NCBI RefSeq assembly: GCF_000374865.1 | Contig: NZ_KB895454.1 | Span: forward strand, 62,001-126,000 | Reading direction: 5' to 3' | Length of the DNA: 64,000 nt | DNA from: Arthrobacter sp. 135MFCol5.1 | GTDB taxonomy: Bacteria; Actinomycetota; Actinomycetes; Actinomycetales; Micrococcaceae | Part shown: piece by piece, positions 57,011-64,000 of the stretch | How positions within the stretch are numbered: position 1 is the first letter of the stretch | How the letters are laid out: each line of letters opens with the position of its first letter | Position numbers and translations under genes: made by a program | The notes under the pieces: generated by a model | Database searches by the model: none | What the model was told of the DNA's origin: nothing | What the model saw: only the letters and a program-made list of their open reading frames with translations

Positions 57011-57802
57011 ATGACCAATGCTGCTGCTGTGCCCTTGGCGGGGCCGGCTCCCGTGGCTGATGCCGACGAGCGTACCCGTGACCGGGTGCTCGCTGCCGTC
57101 CTGGAACACGGACCCGTCAGCGCCGCCGAGCTCGGAGACATGCTGGGATTCACCCCGGCGGCTGTCCGCCGGCACCTGGACCACCTCTCCCGTGCAGGCG
57201 TCATCGAGGTCAAAAGGGTGGCGAAGCCCGGCGCGGGTGCAGGCCGTCCCGCCCGCCGCTACGTCCTGAGTTCACAGGGCCAATCGAGCTTGGGCAATGA
57301 CTACCTGGACATCGCCGCCTTGGCCCTCCAGCAGCTGCAGAAGGTTGCCGGCCCGGACGCGGTGCGCGCCTTCGCGGAAGAACGATTCGCGGACATGGAG
57401 CGGCGCTACGCACCCGAAATCGAGGAAGCAGGCCCGGACATCCGGGACCGCGCCACGGCACTTTCGGCCGCTCTGAGCCGGGACAACTTCGTGGCTTCCG
57501 CCGCCGCCATCGAAGCGAAGGCGCCGCTGCCCGCCGCGCTGTCCAGCGTGCAGCTCTGCCAGGGGCACTGCCCCATCCAGCAGCTCGCCTCCCGCTTCCC
57601 CGTCTTCTGCGACGTCGAAACCGAAGTGTTCTCACGACTGGTCGGAGTGGACGTCCGCCGCCTGTCCACCCTGGCCCGCGGCGGCCACGTCTGCACCACC
57701 CACATTCCTACAGGCAGGCTGCCTGCCAAACCGGCCACCGTGCCGGCCGCAGCCCCCGCCGGCCTGGACGAAGTAATCAACCATCAGCAAGAAAGGCCGT
57801 GA
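57011..57802 (+). CDS. sufR: SufR, iron-sulfur-sensing repressor of the suf operon
   Basis: A 263-residue regulator with an N-terminal winged helix ([20 protein letters not shown], then [12 protein letters not shown]) and a C-terminal cluster-binding region with Cys in [20 protein letters not shown]. It is expected to carry a 4Fe-4S cluster and repress suf when clusters suffice. ATG 57011 was chosen; GTG 57002 is also in frame but lies in the putative operator. It overlaps sufB by one base (TGATG). Confidence 0.93.
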   Translation: MTNAAAVPLAGPAPVADADERTRDRVLAAVLEHGPVSAAELGDMLGFTPAAVRRHLDHLSRAGVIEVKRVAKPGAGAGRPARRYVLSSQGQSSLGNDYLDIAALALQQLQKVAGPDAVRAFAEERFADMERRYAPEIEEAGPDIRDRATALSAALSRDNFVASAAAIEAKAPLPAALSSVQLCQGHCPIQQLASRFPVFCDVETEVFSRLVGVDVRRLSTLARGGHVCTTHIPTGRLPAKPATVPAAAPAGLDEVINHQQERP

Positions 57803-59265
57803 TGACGGACCAACTATCAGAGAAAGCAGTAGCCGAAAACACTGTGATCTCGGAGATTCTGGAAAAGAATCCCGAGCTCCACGGCATCGGCAACTACGAG
57901 TACGGCTGGGCTGACAAGAACGATGTCGGCGCCAATGCGCGCCGTGGGCTCAACGAAGAGGTTGTCCGGGACATTTCGGCGAAGAAGAGCGAGCCGGAAT
58001 GGATGCTTGACCTGCGCCTCAAGGGCCTGAAGTACTTCGACCGCAAGCCCATGCCCACCTGGGGCGCGGACCTGTCCGGCATCGACTTCGACAACATCAA
58101 GTACTTCGTACGGTCCACCGAGAAGCAGGCTGCCACCTGGGATGACCTGCCCGAAGACATCAAGAACACCTACGACAAGCTGGGCATCCCCGAGGCCGAA
58201 AAGCAGCGCCTTGTTTCCGGTGTCGCCGCCCAGTACGAGTCCGAGGTTGTCTACCACCAGCTGCGTGAGGACCTCGAACGGCAGGGTGTCATCTTCCTGG
58301 ACACCGATACTGCCCTGAAAGAGCACCCGGAGATCTTCCAGGAGTACTTCGGCACGGTTATCCCGGTGGGCGACAACAAGTTCGCCTCGCTGAACACCGC
58401 CGTCTGGTCCGGCGGCTCCTTCGTGTACGTGCCCAAGGGCGTCCACGTGGAGATCCCGCTGCAGGCCTACTTCCGCATCAACACGGAAAACATGGGCCAG
58501 TTCGAGCGCACGCTGATTATTGCCGACGAGGACTCCTACGTCCACTACATCGAAGGCTGCACCGCGCCGATCTACACCTCGGACTCGCTGCACTCCGCCG
58601 TGGTGGAAATCATCGTCAAGAAGGGCGCCCGCGTCCGCTACACCACCATCCAGAACTGGTCGAACAACGTCTACAACCTGGTGACCAAGCGCGCCATCTG
58701 CGAAGCCGGCGCCACCATGGAATGGATCGATGGCAACATCGGCTCCAAGGTCACCATGAAGTACCCGGCCGTCTACCTGGTGGGCGAGCACGCCAAGGGC
58801 GAAACCCTGTCCATCGCGTTTGCGGGCGAAGGCCAGCACCAGGACACCGGTTCGAAGATGGTCCACATCGCGCCGAACACCAAGAGCTCCATCATCTCCA
58901 AGTCCGTTGCCCGTGGCGGCGGCCGCGCCGCCTACCGCGGCCTGGTCCAGGTCCGGGAAGGCGCCAAGCACTCGGCCAACACCGTGCGCTGCGACGCGCT
59001 CCTGGTGGACACCATCTCCCGGTCTGACACCTACCCGTACATCGACATCCGCGAGGACGATGTCCAGCTGGGACACGAGGCCACAGTCTCCCGCGTCAGC
59101 GAGGAGCAGCTGTTCTACCTCATGTCCCGCGGCATGCCCGAGGACGAGGCCATGGCCATGATCGTGCGCGGCTTCATTGAGCCGATCGCCCGTGAACTGC
59201 CCATGGAATACGCCCTTGAGCTGAACCGCCTCATCGAACTCCAGATGGAAGGATCCGTCGGTTAA
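57802..59265 (+). CDS. sufB: Fe-S cluster assembly scaffold SufB
   Basis: A 487-residue scaffold that builds clusters on the SufBC2D complex. [20 protein letters not shown], then [20 protein letters not shown] (conserved Cys) and the C-terminal [20 protein letters not shown] are typical. ATG 57802 has AAAGG upstream; GTG 57799 is a near-equal alternative. No intein is present, unlike in M. tuberculosis SufB. It overlaps sufD by one base (TAATG). Confidence 0.96.
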   Translation: MTDQLSEKAVAENTVISEILEKNPELHGIGNYEYGWADKNDVGANARRGLNEEVVRDISAKKSEPEWMLDLRLKGLKYFDRKPMPTWGADLSGIDFDNIKYFVRSTEKQAATWDDLPEDIKNTYDKLGIPEAEKQRLVSGVAAQYESEVVYHQLREDLERQGVIFLDTDTALKEHPEIFQEYFGTVIPVGDNKFASLNTAVWSGGSFVYVPKGVHVEIPLQAYFRINTENMGQFERTLIIADEDSYVHYIEGCTAPIYTSDSLHSAVVEIIVKKGARVRYTTIQNWSNNVYNLVTKRAICEAGATMEWIDGNIGSKVTMKYPAVYLVGEHAKGETLSIAFAGEGQHQDTGSKMVHIAPNTKSSIISKSVARGGGRAAYRGLVQVREGAKHSANTVRCDALLVDTISRSDTYPYIDIREDDVQLGHEATVSRVSEEQLFYLMSRGMPEDEAMAMIVRGFIEPIARELPMEYALELNRLIELQMEGSVG

Positions 59266-60506
59266 TGACTGCCGAAGCTACTACTGAAAAGGCGCGCATC
59301 GGCGCACCGTCGATCGCCGGTTTCACCGAGGAGGGCGAACACCTCGTTGCCTCCAAGGTGGACCGCCACCACAGCCATGGCGTACAGGTCATGGCCTCCC
59401 GCGCCGAGCGCCTCACCAGCCACAAGGTGGCCGATTTCGCGCTGCCGAACGGCCGCGAAGAGGAGTGGCGCTTCACTCCGGTGCGCGAACTGGCGAACCT
59501 GCTTTCCGACACGGCCGCGGAAGCCGGCGCCCTGGGCGTCTCCGTCGAAGCGCCCGAGGCTGTCCGCCAGGGAACCCTGCGGGCCGGTGAGGCCCCCCGC
59601 GGTGCCACCCTGGTCCCGGCCGACCGGGCCGCCGTCGTCGGCTCCGCCAACTCGGAAGAGGCCCAGTTCATCTCGATCCCGGCCAACACCGAACTGGACG
59701 CCCCGGTCCGGCTCGTCCTGACCGGCAACGGGGCGGGACTGCGCACCAACTCCCACCATGTGATCGAAGCCGGGGTGAACAGCCGTGCGGTGGTGATCAT
59801 CGAACACGACGGCTCGGCCGACCACAACGGCAACGTGGAGATCCTGGTCCGCGAAGGCGCCCACCTCAGTGTCGTTTCACTGCAGCTGTGGGGCGACGAC
59901 GCCAAGCACCTGGCCCAGCACGACGCCGAGGTCGCCAAGGATGCGGTCTACAAGCACATTGCCGTCTCCCTCGGCGGGAAGATCGTGCGGATGAACTCCA
60001 ACGTCCGCTTCGCCGGTGAAGGCGCCGAGGCCGAGCTCCTGGGCCTCTACTTCGCCGACGCGGGCCAGCACCTCGAGCACCGCTCCTTCGTGGACCACAA
60101 CGTGGCCAACTGCAAGTCCAACGTCCTGTACAAGGGCGCGCTGCAGGGCAAGGGTGCGCACACGGTCTGGGTTGGCGACGTCCTCATCCAGAAGCAGGCC
60201 GAAGGCACCGACTCCTACGAAAAGAACCAGAACCTGGTCCTGACCGAGGGCTGCCGCGCGGACTCCGTTCCGAACCTCGAGATCGAAACCGGCCTGATCG
60301 AAGGCGCCGGCCACGCAAGTGCCACCGGCCGCTTCGACGACGAGCACCTGTTTTACCTGATGGCGCGCGGCATCCCCGAGGATGTTGCCCGCCGGCTGGT
60401 GGTGCGCGGCTTCCTGAACGAGATCATCCAGCAGATCAAGGTTCCGGCCCTCGAAGAGCGCCTGACCGAGGCTGTGGAACGCGAACTCACCGCAATCGAC
60501 TACTAG
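59265..60506 (+). CDS. sufD: Fe-S cluster assembly protein SufD
   Basis: A 413-residue SufB paralogue in the SufBC2D complex. REEEWRFTPVRELANLL near the N-terminus, the beta-helix core and the C-terminal HLFYLMARGIPEDVARRLVV define it. SRSFVDHNV-type His is visible in EHRSFVDHNVANCKSNVLYK. It follows sufB directly. Confidence 0.95.
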   Translation: MTAEATTEKARIGAPSIAGFTEEGEHLVASKVDRHHSHGVQVMASRAERLTSHKVADFALPNGREEEWRFTPVRELANLLSDTAAEAGALGVSVEAPEAVRQGTLRAGEAPRGATLVPADRAAVVGSANSEEAQFISIPANTELDAPVRLVLTGNGAGLRTNSHHVIEAGVNSRAVVIIEHDGSADHNGNVEILVREGAHLSVVSLQLWGDDAKHLAQHDAEVAKDAVYKHIAVSLGGKIVRMNSNVRFAGEGAEAELLGLYFADAGQHLEHRSFVDHNVANCKSNVLYKGALQGKGAHTVWVGDVLIQKQAEGTDSYEKNQNLVLTEGCRADSVPNLEIETGLIEGAGHASATGRFDDEHLFYLMARGIPEDVARRLVVRGFLNEIIQQIKVPALEERLTEAVERELTAIDY

Positions 60507-60525
60507 GACGGACGGGCACGAACGC

Positions 60526-60882
60526 ATGAACGGGACTCCCAAGGGCGAGCTGGTGTGCAGCGCCAATGACATCAAGGTCAAGCAGGCGCTGCGTATCCTG
60601 GTGGACGGCTATCCTGTGGCAGTCGTCAGGGACTCGATGGGCGACATCCACGCCATCGGCGACACCTGCTCGCACGCGGACATCTCACTGTCCGAGGGCG
60701 ACGTGGAAGGCTGCGCCATCGAGTGCTGGGGGCACGGCTCCCAGTTCGACCTGCGCAGCGGCCAGCCCCTCCAGCTCCCCGCCTACGATCCCGTGCCCGT
60801 CTTTGCCGTCGAACTCGATGGCGACGACGTCTACGTGGACGTCACCAACGTTTTGAACGGCGCGGCAGTAAACAACTACTGA
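60526..60882 (+). CDS. Rieske-type [2Fe-2S] ferredoxin within the suf operon
   Basis: A 118-residue Rieske protein. Ligands are Cys and His in DTCSHADI and in ECWGHGSQFD, the usual CxH-x17-CxxH spacing, giving a NirD/dioxygenase-ferredoxin-like fold. Between sufD and sufC it may deliver electrons for cluster assembly or be a first client; neither role is shown. The ATG is 19 bp after sufD. Confidence 0.92.
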   Translation: MNGTPKGELVCSANDIKVKQALRILVDGYPVAVVRDSMGDIHAIGDTCSHADISLSEGDVEGCAIECWGHGSQFDLRSGQPLQLPAYDPVPVFAVELDGDDVYVDVTNVLNGAAVNNY

Positions 60883-60925
60883 GCGCCCGCAGCACCGGAC
60901 TTACGAACGAAGAAGAAAGAAGAGC

Positions 60926-61720
60926 ATGTCAACTCTTGAGATCAAGGACCTGCACGTCAGCATTGACACGGAGCAGGGCACCAAGGAGATCCTGAAGGGC
61001 GTCAGCCTGACCATCAGGACCGGCGAAACGCACGCCATCATGGGCCCCAACGGCTCCGGCAAGTCCACGCTGGCATCCACCATCGCCGGCCACCCCCGCT
61101 ACACCGTGACCAGCGGCACCATCACGCTGGATGGCGAAGACGTCCTGGCCATGAGCGTCGACGAGCGCGCCCGCGCCGGTGTCTTCCTGGCCATGCAGTA
61201 CCCGGTCGAGGTTTCCGGTGTCACCATGACCAACTTCCTCCGCACCGCCAAGACCGCCATTGACGGCCAGGCGCCGGCCCTGCGCACCTGGACCAAGGAC
61301 GTCAAGGCCGCGATGGAGCAGCTGCGGATCGACGCCGACTTCGCCCAGCGCAACGTCAACGAAGGCTTCTCCGGCGGCGAGAAGAAGCGCGTGGAGATCC
61401 TGCAGCTCGAGCTCTTCAAGCCCAAGTTCGCCGTCCTCGACGAGACTGACTCCGGCCTGGACGTCGATGCCCTCAAGATCGTCTCGGAGGGCGTCAACCG
61501 CGCCCACGCCGAAGGCAACATGGGCACCCTGCTGATCACTCACTACACGCGCATCCTGCGCTACATCAAGCCTGACTTCGTCCACGTGTTCGTGGACGGT
61601 CAGGTCGTCGAGGAAGGCGGCCCCGAACTGGCCGACCGCCTCGAGGAAGAGGGCTACGACCGTTACGCCACGGGCGCCGGTGCAGCCACCATCGCGGCTG
61701 CTGCCGCAGCACAGGCCTAG
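60926..61720 (+). CDS. sufC: Fe-S cluster assembly ATPase SufC
   Basis: A 264-residue cytosolic ABC ATPase. Walker A AIMGPNGSGKSTLASTIAGH, signature EGFSGGEKKRVEILQ and Walker B KFAVLDETDSGLDVDALKI, with the His switch LLITHYTRIL. Drives SufBC2D rearrangement. AGAAGAAAGAAG-type purines precede the ATG. Confidence 0.97.
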   Translation: MSTLEIKDLHVSIDTEQGTKEILKGVSLTIRTGETHAIMGPNGSGKSTLASTIAGHPRYTVTSGTITLDGEDVLAMSVDERARAGVFLAMQYPVEVSGVTMTNFLRTAKTAIDGQAPALRTWTKDVKAAMEQLRIDADFAQRNVNEGFSGGEKKRVEILQLELFKPKFAVLDETDSGLDVDALKIVSEGVNRAHAEGNMGTLLITHYTRILRYIKPDFVHVFVDGQVVEEGGPELADRLEEEGYDRYATGAGAATIAAAAAAQA

Positions 61721-61732
61721 TAAGGACTTGTC

Positions 61733-62065
61733 ATGACCGAAATCAAGCCGGGCCGAACGGCCCTGGAGGACGTCGAAGAGGCGCTCAAGGACGTCATCGA
61801 CCCTGAGCTTGGCGTCAACGTGGTGGACCTGGGTCTGCTGTACGGCCTCAAGTACTCCGACGACGACGGCGCCCTGCTGATCGACATGACGCTCACCACT
61901 GCTGCCTGCCCGCTCACCGATGTTCTCGAGGAGCAGGTGGGACAGGCCCTGGACGGCGTTGTGGACGACTGGCGCCTGAACTGGGTATGGATGCCGCCCT
62001 GGGGTCCCGAGCGGATCACCGACGACGGCAAGGACCAGATGCGGGCCCTCGGCTTCAACATCTGA
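61733..62065 (+). CDS. DUF59/MIP18-family Fe-S assembly factor (SufT-like)
   Basis: A 110-residue protein. VIDPELGVNVVDLGLLYGLK and MTLTTAACPLTDVLEEQ (conserved Cys) are the hallmarks of the PaaD/SufT family, which helps maturation of Fe-S proteins. It ends the operon. No cysteine desulfurase (sufS) or sufU follows; the next feature is a terminator. Confidence 0.93.
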   Translation: MTEIKPGRTALEDVEEALKDVIDPELGVNVVDLGLLYGLKYSDDDGALLIDMTLTTAACPLTDVLEEQVGQALDGVVDDWRLNWVWMPPWGPERITDDGKDQMRALGFNI

Positions 62066-62071
62066 ATAAGT

Positions 62072-62116
62072 ACGACGGCGGGCCACCTTCCCCAGGGGAA
62101 GGTGGCCCGCCGTCGT
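62072..62116. terminator. Terminator of the suf operon
   Basis: A very long perfect inverted repeat of about 20-22 bp (ACGACGGCGGGCCACCTTCC and complement) with almost no loop. It probably also serves the convergent peptidase gene. Confidence 0.92.
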
Positions 62117-62171
62117 CGTCCCCACCGGCCCTTTACGCCCCTCGGTAGCGTAGGGCCAGGCGTGGGCCCGG

Positions 62172-63053
62172 TTAAAGGGTGGCGGCGCTGAAGGTGTCGC
62201 ACTGCTTGATGTCCCCGGACTGGTAGCCGCGGGCAAACCAGCGCTGGCGTTCCTCGCTGGACCCGTGCGTCCAGCCCTCCGGGGAGACGCGCCCCGTGGC
62301 CGCCTTCTGGATCCGGTCGTCACCCACGGACGCGGCCGCCGAGAGGGCATCGTTGACATCCTGCTGGGTGAGCGGTTCCAGGTAGGGCTGGCCGGTGGCC
62401 GGGTCCGGAGTGCTGGAGGCATACTTGGCCCACAATCCTGCGTAGCAGTCAGCCTGCAGCTCGGTCCGCACGGAACCGGATTCGGGTCCCTGGGGGTCCT
62501 GCTGGGCCCGCCCCAGGTCGCCCAGGAGGTTTTGGATGTGGTGGCCAAACTCGTGGGCCACCACATATTCCTGCGCCAGCGGGCCGCCGGAGGAGCCAAA
62601 CCGGTCCACGAGTTCCTGGAAGAACCCTGGGTCGAAGTACGCGGTGGTATCGGTGGGGCAGTAGAACGGACCCACCTCCGAGGTGGCGGCCCCGCAAGCG
62701 GTATTGGTGCCGCCGCTGAAGATCACTGCTTCGGGGCGGGGATACTGCACGTTGTACTTCTTCAGGTAGCCGGGCCAAAAGGCGTTGAGGCTGTTGACCG
62801 TACCGGTGATCCGGCAGTCGAGGCGGGCGTCCGCGTCCGCGCCGGTTTTACAGGCAGGCGCGGTGCCCTGGGATTGTCCGGCGGTCCCGCCGTCGGTCAA
62901 CCCGCCAAGGAGGTTGGGGTCGATGCCCAAGAGCAGCGCAATGAGCAGCACTAATCCGCCGCCAATCCCGCCCCCAACTTTGACCCCGGTGCCCATGCCC
63001 CGCCGGTCCTGGACCTGGGACGGATCCAGCTGCGCATTGTCGTTGAAACTCAT
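62172..63053 (-). CDS. Membrane-anchored neutral zinc metallopeptidase (YpfJ-like)
   Basis: A 293-residue protein. One membrane helix (about residues 27-45) follows a short cytoplasmic N-terminus, and the rest should be outside. The zinc motif VVAHEFGHHIQNLLG (HExxH, about residue 175) and the downstream ELQADCYAGLWA supply metal ligands. Cys pairs (CKTG/CRIT, CGAA/CPTD) may form disulfides. Substrate unknown. ATG 63053 is six bases after TATTGT (minus, 63065-63060). Confidence 0.9.
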   Translation of the reverse strand: MSFNDNAQLDPSQVQDRRGMGTGVKVGGGIGGGLVLLIALLLGIDPNLLGGLTDGGTAGQSQGTAPACKTGADADARLDCRITGTVNSLNAFWPGYLKKYNVQYPRPEAVIFSGGTNTACGAATSEVGPFYCPTDTTAYFDPGFFQELVDRFGSSGGPLAQEYVVAHEFGHHIQNLLGDLGRAQQDPQGPESGSVRTELQADCYAGLWAKYASSTPDPATGQPYLEPLTQQDVNDALSAAASVGDDRIQKAATGRVSPEGWTHGSSEERQRWFARGYQSGDIKQCDTFSAATL

Positions 63054-63111
63054 AACGTCACAATACCCGCGGCCCGGAGGCTGAATCCGTGCCTGCCGGT
63101 AAAGTTGGTCC
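63054..63111. promoter_or_regulatory. Divergent leaderless promoter pair, peptidase/AMP ligase
   Basis: TATTGT on the minus strand and TAAAGT (63100-63105) on the plus strand each lie six bases from their start codons. The two genes share a 58-bp gap with no other visible site. Confidence 0.6.
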
Positions 63112-64000
63112 GTGCCTTTCCTGAACAAGATCCAGCGCTGGGCGGAGCAGCGGCCGCACCACACCGCAGTCGTGGTCGCCGGGCGCCGGCTGGACTGGGC
63201 GGAGCTGCGGGACGCTGCCGCAGAGCTGGTGGCGGAGACAAAGTCGGTGACCACCCTCTGCGAGGCCAATTCGGTGGATTTCGCGGTGAGGTTCGCTGCG
63301 GCGGTCGCCGGCACCCGGCAGTGCGCGGTCCTCGACCCCTCCTGGCCCGCCGCCCTGCAGGAAGACATTGTCCGCCGGGTTGAGGCGTGCGCGGTTCCTG
63401 CCCAGGTGGATCCGGACGACGCCCTGGCCGACGGGCCGCCGGACACCGGATTCCTCATTGGCCTTACCTCGGGAACCACGTCGGTGCCCAAGGCCTTCAC
63501 CCGCTCCCGGCACTCGTGGCAGCAGTCTTTTGACGCGTCCATCGAGTTCTTCGGCCTGCGCCAGGATGATGTGACCCTCGCGCCCGGCCCGCTGGCGGCC
63601 AGCCTGAACCTGTATGCCCTGGCCGAATGCCTTTATGCCGGCTCCGAGTTCCAAACGCTGGAGTCGTTCGACGTCGGCGACGTCCATGCGGCTATTACGC
63701 ACGACCGGGTAACCCGGCTGGTGCTGGTGCCCACCATACTGCGGATGCTCAGTGAACGCGGCATGACCGGATGCGTTGACGCATCGGGGATCCGGACCAT
63801 CATCTGTGCCGGTTCCAAACTCGATGCCAGGACCCTTGAAGCCGCCCGGCGCTGGGCGCCCAATGCGACGATCTACGAGTACTACGGTGCGTCCGAGCTC
63901 AGCTTCGTCTCCGGACTCGGACTGGCGGCCGGGCAGCCCGGAACTCCGGGTGGGACCGGCATTGGCCGGCCTTTTCCCGGCGTCGAGGTCAGCATCCGGG
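63112..64000 (+). CDS. AMP-binding acyl-CoA synthetase/ligase, 3' end missing
   Basis: GTG 63112 opens a frame that runs to the window end (296 codons), so the C-terminal half of the large domain and the small domain are cut off. The ATP/AMP motif FLIGLTSGTTSVPKAFTRSR (about residue 121) and ATIYEYYGASELSFVSG (A5-like, about 255) identify the ANL superfamily. The short N-terminal region suggests a menaquinone-pathway (MenE-like) or small-acid ligase, but substrate cannot be assigned. TAAAGT is six bases before the GTG. Confidence 0.88.
   Translation, partial: MPFLNKIQRWAEQRPHHTAVVVAGRRLDWAELRDAAAELVAETKSVTTLCEANSVDFAVRFAAAVAGTRQCAVLDPSWPAALQEDIVRRVEACAVPAQVDPDDALADGPPDTGFLIGLTSGTTSVPKAFTRSRHSWQQSFDASIEFFGLRQDDVTLAPGPLAASLNLYALAECLYAGSEFQTLESFDVGDVHAAITHDRVTRLVLVPTILRMLSERGMTGCVDASGIRTIICAGSKLDARTLEAARRWAPNATIYEYYGASELSFVSGLGLAAGQPGTPGGTGIGRPFPGVEVSIR

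Overview
The window looks like a chromosomal housekeeping region of a high-GC actinomycete, most likely Arthrobacter/Pseudarthrobacter or a close relative in the Micrococcaceae. This rests on the strong G/C bias at third codon positions, actinobacterial hallmarks (RbpA, WhiA, OpcA, SufR, a CoaE-GrpB fusion, a SulP-carbonic anhydrase fusion) and remembered Arthrobacter gene order, not on a search. No tRNA, rRNA, insertion sequence, prophage or CRISPR array is visible.

Layout. 1-9150: a PiT phosphate transporter with a small membrane partner, a DHFR-like reductase, a thioesterase divergent from polA, an Eis-type acetyltransferase and rpsA. 9200-13955: a GNAT/YigZ pair divergent from a CoaE-GrpB fusion, then uvrB. 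13981-19910: an orphan sugar-binding lipoprotein divergent from terC, which carries a yybP-ykoY (Mn2+) riboswitch, then an MFS permease and a hydrolase/GNAT pair. 19937-27466: a Ski2-like helicase divergent from a Tam-like methyltransferase, then a heterodimeric ABC exporter with its GntR regulator. 27514-36935: uvrA, gph-like HAD, an acyltransferase, uvrC and rapZ-yvcK-whiA. 37035-41924: sodA, then gap-pgk-tpiA-secG and rbpA. 41877-50103 (minus): tkt-tal-pgi-zwf-opcA-pgl, a pentose-phosphate operon with pgi built in. 50608-56830: ctaB, a SulP-carbonic anhydrase fusion, then (minus) an ABC-2 exporter and ctaA. 57011-62065: sufR-sufB-sufD-Rieske ferredoxin-sufC-DUF59. 62172-64000: a zinc metallopeptidase divergent from the first part of an AMP-binding ligase.

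How the parts work together. The block 37-50 kb holds lower glycolysis and the whole oxidative and non-oxidative pentose-phosphate route. ctaB and ctaA make heme O and heme A for the terminal oxidase, and suf makes Fe-S clusters. Three excision-repair genes and polA lie in the first 34 kb.

The most notable non-coding signal is start-site architecture. At least 14 genes, including polA, uvrA, uvrB and uvrC, have a TAnnnT -10 hexamer only 6-8 nt before the start codon, as expected for leaderless mRNAs. uvrB and polA also match the mycobacterial RecA-independent damage promoter (PafBC type), and uvrA has a near-LexA box. In contrast, rpsA, sodA and gap have long leaders combining hairpins with short upstream ORFs. 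The rpsA leader has a predicted leaderless 30-codon ORF that stops 2 nt before a 12-bp hairpin. These leaders are the best candidates here for undescribed regulation.
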